Below are positions 25,360 through 33,299 of a stretch of 48,872 nt of DNA, piece by piece (position 1 is the first letter of the stretch; each line of letters opens with the position of its first letter). This DNA comes from an uncultured Bacteroidales bacterium (GTDB lineage Bacteria > Bacteroidota > Bacteroidia > Bacteroidales > P3). Both the position numbers and the translations under genes were made by a program. The DNA lies in NCBI GenBank assembly GCA_900319865.1, contig ONQD01000018.1:1-48872 (forward strand), read 5' to 3'. Below the pieces are notes generated by a model. That model did no database searches and was not told the origin of the DNA. It saw only the letters and a list, made by a program, of their open reading frames with translations.

Positions 25360-25995
25360 TCAGAATGCCCAACCCACTTTGAACCCTGTGGTCAGAAGAG
25401 CAAAGTTGATGACACTCAAGCCGGGCTCTTGTATGGTATGAAAAGGACCGCCAATCCATAATGGGATGTTCACCCCAAAGTAGGGAGAGAGTGTCAGCCC
25501 GTTTTTGGTTACAAGTTGCACCCCCAATATCAATGCGCAGTGGATGCTCTGTTCATGGAATGTCCGCTTCAGTGTGTGAATATCCCACCCGTCGTTACCC
25601 ACGTAGGTGTTGTACGAGCTCCATTGCCGCATATAGGCCAGCCGCATTTTTAGATAAAAGCTCTCCCGTGGCAGGCATCCATCGGTTGTCAGTTCCCGGT
25701 TCTTTTTGCCCAAGGGCAGAAAGTATTTATAGCCTGCCGCTACAGCAAATCCAGGCCGCATGTGGACATTCATCGGGACATCATGATGTTTTTCCCATTG
25801 CCACCCTTGCACCCCGGCGTCTATCTCTATTCCGGCATGAGGCAGGGTGTGCTCATAGGCCATTAACAGCCCACCGCCCATCAACGGTAAGGGGTTCACC
25901 GTAATGGCATTACGAAATGTTCGCACTGAGTCTTGTGCCCCAACTGATCCACACAGTATTATTGATACCGCAAACAATAGTATTCCTTTTTTCAT
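25360..25995 (-). CDS. Exported outer-membrane beta-barrel-like protein
   Basis: 211 residues from MKKGILLFAVSIILCGSVGA. Two earlier ATGs would put three residues before this signal peptide and are less likely. The mature part alternates amphipathic strands (ITVNPLPLMGGGLLMAYEH, VAAGYKYFLPLG, LKMRLAYMRQWSS) and ends in aromatic GFKVGWAF, typical of small outer-membrane barrels (DUF3575-like). It is the last gene of the radical SAM/ECF operon, 5 bp from the preceding lipoprotein stop. Its role there is unknown. Confidence 0.75.
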   Translation of the reverse strand: MKKGILLFAVSIILCGSVGAQDSVRTFRNAITVNPLPLMGGGLLMAYEHTLPHAGIEIDAGVQGWQWEKHHDVPMNVHMRPGFAVAAGYKYFLPLGKKNRELTTDGCLPRESFYLKMRLAYMRQWSSYNTYVGNDGWDIHTLKRTFHEQSIHCALILGVQLVTKNGLTLSPYFGVNIPLWIGGPFHTIQEPGLSVINFALLTTGFKVGWAF

Positions 25996-26000
25996 GAACA

Positions 26001-26390
26001 TCATTTTTCAATTGTTTTTTGGGGATAGATTATGAAATTGATATAGTTGCCAGGTTGATTGCCCATAAAAAGCGTATCCTCTTTATAAGTTATTATAAAT
26101 CGAGGTTGTTCAAACTGGAATTTACTCTCGTAATGAGGGTCCCACCGGTCAATGTCCACATTCCAAAATAGGAACCCGAACCGTCCGTGACTGTCAGTAG
26201 ATGTACACCCCAGGCATTTGCTACCGGCTCCCCACATATAGTTATAGAACCACAATGTGTCGTTGGCAATCGGTGTTGTGAGCGTACTGTCAGTATATGC
26301 AGTTCCGGTGATTTGGGTGCAGTACTCACTCCGCTCACATCCTACACATAGCAGTATTAATAATGAAATGATAGGAATTATTTTTCTCAT
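26001..26390 (-). CDS. Small lipoprotein next to the radical SAM enzyme
   Basis: 129 residues from MRKIIPIISLLILLCVGC (lipobox Cys18). The frame stays open 66 codons further upstream, inside the radical SAM gene, but that part lacks any signal and is rejected. The mature part has a second cysteine-rich stretch (GAGSKCLGCTSTDSHGRFGF) and a beta-sandwich look like that of a carboxypeptidase-regulatory domain. It lies 23 bp after the radical SAM gene, so it may be a partner or second substrate of that enzyme. Confidence 0.75.
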   Translation of the reverse strand: MRKIIPIISLLILLCVGCERSEYCTQITGTAYTDSTLTTPIANDTLWFYNYMWGAGSKCLGCTSTDSHGRFGFLFWNVDIDRWDPHYESKFQFEQPRFIITYKEDTLFMGNQPGNYINFIIYPQKTIEK

Positions 26391-26413
26391 GATATTATGT
26401 TGTTTTGATTCAA

Positions 26414-27484
26414 CTATGCTTGTAGTATTTTGTTGTAATGGCAGTTGAGCACCTCCTTGCAGTCTCCATGCCAGTTGTGCATCCCGTTGCCAAGACAGTT
26501 TTTGAACATTTTGCACTCCTTGCATTGGCCTTTTAGTGCCCAATCTCTGTTGCGGAAAGGCTGGAATCTGTTTTGCCACACTTCCCATAGATTGTCCCGA
26601 TATATATTGCCCTGAGCAAATACTTGGCGGTCAATATTGGGACACCCGCATATGGTGCCGTCAATCAGTACTGAGGCAATATTGATGCCCGCATGGCACA
26701 TGTAGGGATTTTGCCTCACTTCGCGTTCATATTTGCCCAGATAACCCTCACAACCAAAACTCACCTGCATGGCTGCCTCTTTATGCTGTCGTTTCTCCTT
26801 GATGAATTCCATGAGTTGTACAAACTGGTTGTTGCTCAAATGCAGTTCCGGGCTGTCTTTTGCTCTGCCTATGGGGATGATTGTGAACAGTCGCCAGCGT
26901 TTCACCCCCAATGAGGCCAGGAGGTCATGAATTTGTTGTAGTTGCGGTAGATTACGTTGGTTCACACAGGTCACTACATCGAAGTTCAGCCAGTATTCTT
27001 TCACCGCTATTGTGATGGCATTCAGTGTGCGGGAGTAGCACCCTTTCAGTCCGCGCATCCAGTCGTGTTCTTCTTCCAGTCCGTCCAGACTTATAGTCAG
27101 TGCGCCCAAACCGGCCGACATCAAACGGCTGTGCAGCTGTTGGCTATACCAGTATCCGTTGGTTACCATGCTCCATCCGACCCTTCTTTGTTGCAGTGCT
27201 TTGCCTATTTCTTCAATGTCTGGCCGCAATAGTGGCTCGCCACCAGTCAGCACTACTGTCATCTCATCGCTCATCCGCTCGAGTGGAAGGGTGTCGAATG
27301 CACGCAGGAAATCTTCTAAGGGCATATCCTTTTCGCTGCCTGGTGCGGTGCAGTCGCTCCCACAGTGCCTGCAGTGCAGGTTGCAGCGGGTGGTACATTC
27401 CCAAAACAGGTAGTTCAGTTCATGTATCCGTGTCTCGTTGGCCCGGAACAATCGGAACAATCCGTCTACGATTCTATTCTGCAT
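26414..27484 (-). CDS. Radical SAM/SPASM enzyme of the rSAM/lipoprotein system
   Basis: 356 residues. The 4Fe-4S cluster that cleaves SAM is held by CNLHCRHC (Cys34, Cys38, Cys41). GGEPLLRPD is the SAM-binding GGE motif. The C-terminal SPASM region has the expected cysteines: GTICGCPNIDRQ, CKECKMFKNCLGNGMHNWHG and a last NCH. The combination with an adjacent small lipoprotein matches the Bacteroidales rSAM/lipoprotein system (TIGR04133 type, recalled, not searched). It overlaps the lipoprotein gene at 27474 by 11 bp. It probably modifies that lipoprotein; the chemistry is unknown. Confidence 0.88.
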   Translation of the reverse strand: MQNRIVDGLFRLFRANETRIHELNYLFWECTTRCNLHCRHCGSDCTAPGSEKDMPLEDFLRAFDTLPLERMSDEMTVVLTGGEPLLRPDIEEIGKALQQRRVGWSMVTNGYWYSQQLHSRLMSAGLGALTISLDGLEEEHDWMRGLKGCYSRTLNAITIAVKEYWLNFDVVTCVNQRNLPQLQQIHDLLASLGVKRWRLFTIIPIGRAKDSPELHLSNNQFVQLMEFIKEKRQHKEAAMQVSFGCEGYLGKYEREVRQNPYMCHAGINIASVLIDGTICGCPNIDRQVFAQGNIYRDNLWEVWQNRFQPFRNRDWALKGQCKECKMFKNCLGNGMHNWHGDCKEVLNCHYNKILQA

Positions 27485-27848
27485 GGTCTTTTTTGATCAT
27501 CGCAATGTTGATAGTGTCGCGACTGATGTATTTGAATGTAGTGTCTTTTACAGCATAGTTACTATCGCTGGGTGTAAAACAATAGTCGTTGTTGCTATTA
27601 CTAATCACATACAATCGGATAACACCCTCTTCGTCCGTCTTTCCGTCACTCTGCCATTCGCCAAAAGAGTGATTGTTCCATCTATGTTTTACCTCCACAT
27701 CTTTCAGAGGCTGATTGTCTTCAGCCGACACCACTTTGAACATCACTTCTTCCATACTTAATGCAGGTTCTGTTCCGTAGCAGGCTTGGAACACGAACAG
27801 AACTGAAGTCAAGGATATACCTTTAAGAATCTTTCTCAGTAGTTTCAT
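27474..27848 (-). CDS. Lipoprotein partner of the radical SAM enzyme
   Basis: 124 residues, lipobox VLFVFQAC (Cys23) directly followed by YGTEP, the C-x-YG-x-P type of start I associate with radical-SAM-linked lipoproteins (TIGR04134 type). The mature part is a carboxypeptidase-regulatory-like sandwich (VVSAEDNQPLKDVEVKH, then GVIRLYVIS). The overlaps with the radical SAM gene (11 bp) and with the membrane-protein gene upstream (26 bp) show tight co-expression. It is the likely substrate of the modification. Confidence 0.8.
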   Translation of the reverse strand: MKLLRKILKGISLTSVLFVFQACYGTEPALSMEEVMFKVVSAEDNQPLKDVEVKHRWNNHSFGEWQSDGKTDEEGVIRLYVISNSNNDYCFTPSDSNYAVKDTTFKYISRDTINIAMIKKDHAE

Positions 27849-28419
27849 TGTATTCTGTTTTTAAATTACTTATATCTTTTTCTAGTTTTCTGAACGAAAT
27901 GAAGGCGATTGTGAAGTTCAGTATCACCACCGTAGCGGTAAGGGCTATCCAGATGTTCCTTACCCACACCACAGCAAAGGGGTTGATGCCCAGCGGCGGC
28001 CAAATCAATGCAACCACACATACGGTCAATGGTACTTTCACGTAGAGGGTATACCTCCGGTCCCATTTGTGTATCAGCTCCAGGCGGTTTATATATTTTG
28101 CCACTTCATCCACTCCACGCGAAGGATTGACATGTTGAAAGGCCAGGTTCATCTGTAAGGCAATGAGCACACGCAGAAGGGTGATGAGCAGCACTATGCA
28201 GTAGCATGTCATGTATCCTGCGTTGTCCCAATAAAGGGGAGCCATACATCCTACGGCTGTCATCAACGCTATGCTGCCCGGCAACCCTAAATGCAGGCGC
28301 AACTTGATGGACTCATAGGTTGTGCGGCGTTGTTTGGGACGTACACTATGAGAGAGGGGAGTGGGCAGTGGTGGCTGTTCCATCCGTTGTTGTCTCAAAT
28401 AGTCAATTATATCTTCCAT
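27823..28419 (-). CDS. Membrane protein of unknown function in the ECF/radical SAM operon
   Basis: 198 residues with four hydrophobic segments (about 50-65, 70-92, 130-147 and 155-177) and a basic N-terminus. The layout suggests a small anti-sigma or accessory membrane protein, but no anti-sigma domain is recognisable. It overlaps the sigma gene by 13 bp, the place where an anti-sigma gene is usually found. That is the best guess for its role. Confidence 0.65.
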   Translation of the reverse strand: MEDIIDYLRQQRMEQPPLPTPLSHSVRPKQRRTTYESIKLRLHLGLPGSIALMTAVGCMAPLYWDNAGYMTCYCIVLLITLLRVLIALQMNLAFQHVNPSRGVDEVAKYINRLELIHKWDRRYTLYVKVPLTVCVVALIWPPLGINPFAVVWVRNIWIALTATVVILNFTIAFISFRKLEKDISNLKTEYNETTEKDS

Positions 28420-28898
28420 GATTGAGTGTGCATTTCTTTCAACTTTTGTTTTATACGGTGTATTCTCACCCCCACAGCCGAAGTACTTATGCCCAGTATT
28501 TCGGATATTTCTGCCTCGCTGTTGCCGTCTATATAGAGGTATATGAGTGCTTGGTCGGCTTTGGGCAGTTGTTCTATCAGTTGGTATAGTTCGTCTATCA
28601 GCGGGTTGTCGGGTTCATTGCGCAGTTGTTGTTCCATTTCCTCGGGCAGTGGGATGGTTTGTGGCTTTTTTGTCTCTTTGCGCCATAGTGAAATTGCAGT
28701 GTTCAGAGCCACGCGGTACATCCAGTTCTTGGGCGAACAGTCGCCCTGATACTGTCGTCGGTTGCTCCATAAGTTGCACACCATCTCTTGGTACAGGTCG
28801 CGCAAATCCTCGCGGTTGCCCTTGGCGAAGGTGTAACCTATGTGGTACAGCAACCATTCGTTCTGTTCCAGCAGCGTTGTGAACTCGTCGTCGGTCAT
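28407..28898 (-). CDS. ECF-type RNA polymerase sigma factor
   Basis: 163 residues starting at MTDDEFTTLLEQNEWLLYHI. The frame is open 45 codons further upstream, but that stretch is the lipoprotein gene in another frame. Region 2 has NREDLRDLYQEMVCNLWSN and SPKNWMYRVALNTAISLWR; region 4 has QALIYLYIDGNSEAEISEIL followed by GISTSAVGVRIHRIKQKLK. The start overlaps the stop of the upstream lipoprotein gene (ATGA). It probably directs transcription of this seven-gene operon. Confidence 0.88.
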   Translation of the reverse strand: MTDDEFTTLLEQNEWLLYHIGYTFAKGNREDLRDLYQEMVCNLWSNRRQYQGDCSPKNWMYRVALNTAISLWRKETKKPQTIPLPEEMEQQLRNEPDNPLIDELYQLIEQLPKADQALIYLYIDGNSEAEISEILGISTSAVGVRIHRIKQKLKEMHTQSWKI

Positions 28899-29365
28899 TC
28901 GCTCCGGTTGTAGTCGTCGTTTGTGATAACAAGGGTATAGCGGCAATAACCCGCGCGACCCTTGAACATCCGGGTATTCATCCGCGGAGCATATCGGTAT
29001 CGAGTCCCCAATGCATTGGTGTCGGCAAAGCAATAGAGCCCTCCGTTAGTGTCATTTCCTATATAGTATTTCAAGTACCTCCCGTTGTCAAAGGTTACTT
29101 TCACGCTGTCGCAGTATATGCCCGTGCGAATGTTGGTCGATATCTCGGCTATTTCGGCAAAGCCCATACCCGAACCACCGAACACAACAGTATCACTCTT
29201 TGCTGGAGCATACACGCTCTTTAAATTAGGGCGCGTGTTGTCCAACGACTGTATGGTCACACCTTGGTCGGTGCGGTTGTCGATAGCAAAGTCAAAACTA
29301 TATCCCGGGTCGCAGGCTGTGGCAAACAGGGATGCAATAAGAAGTGGGAGGATACTTTTTTTCAT
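28895..29365 (-). CDS. Small lipoprotein at the head of the ECF/radical SAM operon
   Basis: 156 residues, lipobox ASLFATAC (Cys18). The mature part is beta-rich (YSFDFAIDNRTDQGVTIQSL) with no recognised domain. It is translationally coupled to the sigma-factor gene. Being first in the operon, it may act as the envelope sensor or simply as a target of the sigma factor. No TAnnTTTG box is evident upstream, which would fit transcription by the ECF sigma factor itself. Confidence 0.7.
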   Translation of the reverse strand: MKKSILPLLIASLFATACDPGYSFDFAIDNRTDQGVTIQSLDNTRPNLKSVYAPAKSDTVVFGGSGMGFAEIAEISTNIRTGIYCDSVKVTFDNGRYLKYYIGNDTNGGLYCFADTNALGTRYRYAPRMNTRMFKGRAGYCRYTLVITNDDYNRSE

Positions 29366-29501
29366 CTTTCACGTTCTTTGTTGTATATATAGACGCAGAA
29401 TCCTCCCATTTCTTACATGTCAATCGAAAAAAATCTTGTTCCGTCTTTTGTTTATAAAAGATAGTGCACAATGAACCGACACGCTACGAACAAAGGGGTG
29501 C

Positions 29502-30536
29502 TCAGTTCTGTGAGAACTCCTTGATACGCTGTTCTTCGCTGCGTCGGCACACCAGAATGCTCCCGCCTTTCTCCGACACAATATAGCTGTCCAGCCCCTG
29601 AAGCACCACTTTCTTGGCATCTTCGGCATGAACCACGCAGTTGTTGCATTCGTATAAGTGAATATTGCCTACCGCACCGTTGCCATCTGTGTCGTGGCTC
29701 AGTTTGTCGTGTAGCGAGGCCCAGTTCCCAAGGTCGCTCCATCCAAAGTCGGCAGGATGGGTGTACACTTTGCCTTCGGCTGCTGCTGGTTCCATCACGG
29801 CATAGTCTATCGAGATTTTTTCGCAGTTGGGGAATACGCTTTGCACATCGGCATCGGTTTTCATCCGTTCCATGTCGCTGGCCAAGTTGGGTTTGTATGT
29901 CTCAATGGCGTGGGTGATTGTGCCGATGTTCCACACAAATATGCCGGCGTTCCACAAGTAGCCTCCATCAGCCAGATATTTTTCTGCGGTGATATGATCG
30001 GGCTTCTCCTTGAAGGCTTCCACACTTTCTATCTCTCCGTCGTCAGATAGTTTGTGACCGCATTTAATATATCCGTATCCGGTTTCGGGGCGGCTGGGCT
30101 TGATGCCGATGGTGACAATGACATCATGTTTCGAAGTGAATGCCAAAGCGTTGTTTATCACACGGCGAAACTCCTCGGGGTTCATCACTACGGCGTCGGC
30201 AGGTGTCACCACCACATTCGACTCAGGCTCCTCCTCCTTTATCCGCCAGCAGGCCCATGCTATGCAGGGCGCGGTGTTGCGGGCGGCTGGCTCGGCCAGA
30301 ATATGGCTTGCGGGCATATCGGGCAGTTGCTTGCGCACTATGTCCACGTATGCCGCATTGGTCACAACCCAGAAGTTTTCCATTGGGCAGACCCCTTTAA
30401 AACGGTCTACGGTGAGTTGTATCAGTGTGCGTCCGCACCCCAATATGTCGATAAACTGTTTGGGATATTCTGGTGTGCTCAGTGGCCAGAATCGGCTCCC
30501 AATGCCGCCGGCCATGATGACTACTTGGGTTTTCAT
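29502..30536 (-). CDS. Mannose-1-phosphate guanylyltransferase
   Basis: 344 residues. The nucleotidyltransferase signature MAGGIGSRFWPLSTPEYPKQ is at the N-terminus, with the metal-binding VVTPADAVV, PETGYGYIKCG and FKEKPD further on. It makes GDP-mannose from GTP and mannose-1-phosphate for glycan and O-antigen synthesis. It is the shorter, single-domain form without the phosphomannose isomerase part of E. coli ManC. The candidate promoter TACGTTTG lies at 30587-30594. Confidence 0.92.
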   Translation of the reverse strand: MKTQVVIMAGGIGSRFWPLSTPEYPKQFIDILGCGRTLIQLTVDRFKGVCPMENFWVVTNAAYVDIVRKQLPDMPASHILAEPAARNTAPCIAWACWRIKEEEPESNVVVTPADAVVMNPEEFRRVINNALAFTSKHDVIVTIGIKPSRPETGYGYIKCGHKLSDDGEIESVEAFKEKPDHITAEKYLADGGYLWNAGIFVWNIGTITHAIETYKPNLASDMERMKTDADVQSVFPNCEKISIDYAVMEPAAAEGKVYTHPADFGWSDLGNWASLHDKLSHDTDGNGAVGNIHLYECNNCVVHAEDAKKVVLQGLDSYIVSEKGGSILVCRRSEEQRIKEFSQN

Positions 30537-30586
30537 ATTGCAATAAGGTTTTTTTTATGGGGATGTTACCGTAATGTGATATTATG

Positions 30587-30594
30587 CAAACGTA
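30587..30594 (-). promoter_or_regulatory. Promoter -7 box of the guanylyltransferase gene
   Basis: TACGTTTG on the minus strand, 50 bp before the ATG. Confidence 0.45.
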
Positions 30595-30668
30595 TTGTTT
30601 TTGAGTAAGAATCTGGGAAGTGGTTGACGACCTTTTGTCCATTCAGTCTACTCCCTGGTTGTCAGAGT

Positions 30669-31679
30669 TTAGTTTCTGTATCCAATCACGTGGCGCACCT
30701 CGTCGATGGTCTTGCGCGCACTTTCGTGAGCCTTCTCTTTCCCTTGGTTCATCACGCGGCGCAGGTATTCCTCGTTTGAGGCTAGCTCGTTGATACGTTG
30801 ACGGAAAGGCGTCACAAACTTTATCATGTCCTCGGCCAGTTGCTTCTTCATGTCGCCGTAACGGATTTGGCAGCGGTTATATAGGTCGTTGAAATATTCC
30901 ACTGTGTCCGGGGTCGACACTACCTTCATCAGCGTGAAGAGGTTTTCTATCTCCACAGGCTTCTGCTGGTTCATCTCTGTGGGACCGCTGTCGGTCTTGG
31001 CACGCATTATCTTCTTGCGTATAGAGCCGTCCTCTTCGTTCAGGAATATGGCGTTACCTTCGCCTTCACTCTTGCCCATCTTCCCACTTCCGTCCAAACC
31101 CGGTATTTTTACCAGTTCGCTGCCAAAATTGAAAGCCTGGGGCAACGGGAACACTTCGCTGTGGTACATGTTGTTGAATCGTTGGGCAAAAGTGCGTGTC
31201 ATCTCCAGATGCTGCTCCTGGTCTTTGCCCACAGGCACCTTGGTGGCTTTGTGTATCAATATGTCGGCGGCCATAAGGGTTGGATAGGTCAGCAGCCCGG
31301 CGTTCACGTTGTTGGGGTTTTGACGCACCTTATCCTTAAACGAGGTCACCCGCTCCAGTTCACCAAGGTAGGCATTCATGTTGAAAAAGAGGTACAGTTC
31401 TATGGTTTCAGGCAGGTCGCTCTGAAGATATAATGTAGCTTTGTCGGGGTCGAGGCCGCAAGCCAGATACTGCACCAGTATTTGACGGGCATTGCCATAT
31501 AGGTTGTCGGGGGTGGGGTGGGTGGTCAGTGAATGATAGTCGGCAATGAAGAAATAGCATTCCTTTTCGTCCTGCATCTTGACAAAATTGCGCAGGGCTC
31601 CAAAGTAATTGCCCAAATGCAGGTTGCCTGTTGGACGTATGCCGCTACATACGATTTCGCGTTTCTGTGTCTCGCTCAT
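30669..31679 (-). CDS. trpS: Tryptophan--tRNA ligase
   Basis: 336 residues. Class I signatures: SGIRPTGNLHLGNYFGAL (HIGH variant HLGN) and GLDGSGKMGKSEGEG (KMSKS variant KMGKS). It charges tRNA-Trp. A TATCTTTG promoter box sits at 31811-31818, giving a leader of about 125 nt. I looked for a T-box-like or leader-peptide element in that leader and saw none. Confidence 0.97.
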   Translation of the reverse strand: MSETQKREIVCSGIRPTGNLHLGNYFGALRNFVKMQDEKECYFFIADYHSLTTHPTPDNLYGNARQILVQYLACGLDPDKATLYLQSDLPETIELYLFFNMNAYLGELERVTSFKDKVRQNPNNVNAGLLTYPTLMAADILIHKATKVPVGKDQEQHLEMTRTFAQRFNNMYHSEVFPLPQAFNFGSELVKIPGLDGSGKMGKSEGEGNAIFLNEEDGSIRKKIMRAKTDSGPTEMNQQKPVEIENLFTLMKVVSTPDTVEYFNDLYNRCQIRYGDMKKQLAEDMIKFVTPFRQRINELASNEEYLRRVMNQGKEKAHESARKTIDEVRHVIGYRN

Positions 31680-31810
31680 GTTATATTATTCAGTGTTTTA
31701 TATGTTGTTTGTGGCATATCGGCAGACGGTTCCGCATTCCATCGGGCTATTGTAGCCTGTAGCCCTCCGTGGGCTGTTGGCGGCATTTACATTCCGCTGC
31801 CAATAATTTG

Positions 31811-31818
31811 CAAAGATA
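31811..31818 (-). promoter_or_regulatory. Promoter -7 box of trpS
   Basis: TATCTTTG on the minus strand, preceded by an A/T-rich tract. Confidence 0.6.
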
Positions 31819-31843
31819 CAAAAAAAAGTTGAGATACAAAAAA

Positions 31844-31871
31844 AATAAGGCTGGCTAAGGCCAACCTTATT
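31844..31871 (-). terminator. Terminator of the small acidic lipoprotein gene
   Basis: On the minus strand, AATAAGGTTGGC and GCCAGCCTTATT form a 12-bp stem with one mismatch around a CTTA loop, followed by a T-run. Confidence 0.85.
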
Positions 31872-31893
31872 CTTTTGATGTTGTTTGTCCCGA

Positions 31894-32082
31894 TTATTCG
31901 GCAACTTCAGCGGCAGCTTCTTCAGCCACGTTCTCAACAACAGCCATGGTGGTGTCAATAGTCTCTTCAACTACGTTCTCAACAACGGGAGTGTCAACTA
32001 CTGCGGGTTCAGCGGCGTTGTTGTTGCAAGCTGCGAAAGCAAACATGCCGGCGACAGCCATAAGGAACATTACTTTTTTCAT
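31894..32082 (-). CDS. Small acidic lipoprotein
   Basis: 62 residues, lipobox MFAFAAC (Cys19), then a low-complexity tail of Ala, Val and Glu (VVENVVEETIDTTMAVVENV). It has its own promoter and terminator, so it is probably a real and well-expressed gene. The tail contains an imperfect VVENV repeat and may form a helix lying along the peptidoglycan or membrane. Function unknown. Confidence 0.75.
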   Translation of the reverse strand: MKKVMFLMAVAGMFAFAACNNNAAEPAVVDTPVVENVVEETIDTTMAVVENVAEEAAAEVAE

Positions 32083-32170
32083 TTCTTCAATTTTTTAAAG
32101 TTATCTTTACTAGGGTTTTAAAATTTCCTTTTTGTTTTTTGCTCAACGTTTTTTCCTTCGTAAGCGGTTG

Positions 32171-32178
32171 CAAAAGTA
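32171..32178 (-). promoter_or_regulatory. Promoter -7 box of the small acidic lipoprotein gene
   Basis: TACTTTTG on the minus strand, about 89 bp before the ATG. Confidence 0.6.
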
Positions 32179-32354
32179 CTACATTTTCCAAGACTAAAAA
32201 GAAAAAAAATGTCAAAAAATCTTAATGTCTCTCCAAAATGTTAAAATTCAAAATGTTAAAAATGCGTTTTTCAGTACCTATCAACAACTTTTTTTCTTGA
32301 ATTTCAGTCATTTTTGGTATTCAAAAACGCATTTTCAACCACCTTTTCCCTCAT

Positions 32355-32942
32355 TTACGGAAGCGGAACAAGGCCGTTGAAGCCCATAAAGGCCATTGCC
32401 AGAATGCCTGCGGTGACTAATGCGATAGGCACACCTTTCATGCCCTTGGGCACTCCGGTGAGCTCCATCTGCTCGCGAATGCCTGCAAATATCACCAGTG
32501 CCAGAGTGAATCCTACTGCAATACTGGCGGCATACACCACGCTCTCAAGCAGGTTCATGTTTTTCTGTATTACCAGAATGGCCACACCCAGCACCGCGCA
32601 GTTGGTGGTAATCAGCGGCAGAAACACGCCCAGCGTCTGATACAGCGCGGGAGCAATCTTCTTCAATATAATCTCAACCATCTGCACCAGGCCGGCAATC
32701 ACCAGAATGTAGGCTATCGTCTGCAGATAGTCCAACTTCAGTGGGATTAATATGTAGTAATATATTAAATATGTCACCAGTGTGGCAAGCATCATCACGA
32801 ACAATACTGCCCCTCCCATACCCAGCGAGCTCTTTACATCTTTCGATACTCCGAGGAAAGGACATATTCCGAGGAATTGCGCCAACACTACATTGTTGAC
32901 GAAAATAGCGCCAATAATCAAGGCAAAGATATTGATTCCCAT
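32355..32942 (-). CDS. rnfA: Rnf electron-transport complex subunit A
   Basis: 195 residues, six hydrophobic segments. The family signatures VNNVVLAQFLGICPFLGVSK and LPLITTNCAVLGVAIL each carry one of the conserved Cys that hold a membrane iron-sulfur cluster. RnfA/RsxA helps move electrons between ferredoxin and NAD with ion pumping. Usually it sits in an rnfBCDGEA cluster. Here it is alone, with its own promoter at 32991-32998 and unrelated genes on both sides. Either the remaining genes lie elsewhere or the cluster was split. Confidence 0.92.
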   Translation of the reverse strand: MGINIFALIIGAIFVNNVVLAQFLGICPFLGVSKDVKSSLGMGGAVLFVMMLATLVTYLIYYYILIPLKLDYLQTIAYILVIAGLVQMVEIILKKIAPALYQTLGVFLPLITTNCAVLGVAILVIQKNMNLLESVVYAASIAVGFTLALVIFAGIREQMELTGVPKGMKGVPIALVTAGILAMAFMGFNGLVPLP

Positions 32943-33299
32943 AGTTTTATTTATTTAATTGCTATTTCCGGCCTTTACCGGTTCAATTTGCAAAGATACG
33001 ATTTTTTTGTGATATATCAACTAATTTTAATAATTTTCTGTTTTCCCGTCAGCCCTGCGCACTTTCCGCTTAGGCCGCTTTCAGCCTTTGGGGTAGGTTC
33101 GCTATAGGTTCGCTCTTCCTCCGGTTTATCCACCGTCACTCTCCGTCCACGGTTCGACGGTTCTGCCTTGTCTCATCGACCATTCCTCGTCGCCCTTCCG
33201 TGAAACGTTATTTGAAAATACCTCAATTGTCCGCGTAGGGTTTCGTTTCGAAATGGTGTTGCTGGCAGTGTGCACCCTGCGATGCTATAACCAAACTGC
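32943..33299. other. Non-coding gap between rnfA and the C69 gene
   Basis: 357 bp. The part near rnfA holds its promoter. The part 33040-33299 is rich in C and T on the plus strand and shows no gene, RNA or repeat that I recognise. Confidence 0.4.
32991..32998 (-). promoter_or_regulatory. Promoter -7 box of rnfA
   Basis: TATCTTTG on the minus strand, 49 bp before the ATG. Confidence 0.65.

Noticed and set aside
31680-31810. T-box or tryptophan leader in front of trpS
   Set aside because: No T-box sequence, run of Trp codons or terminator/antiterminator pair was found in the leader.
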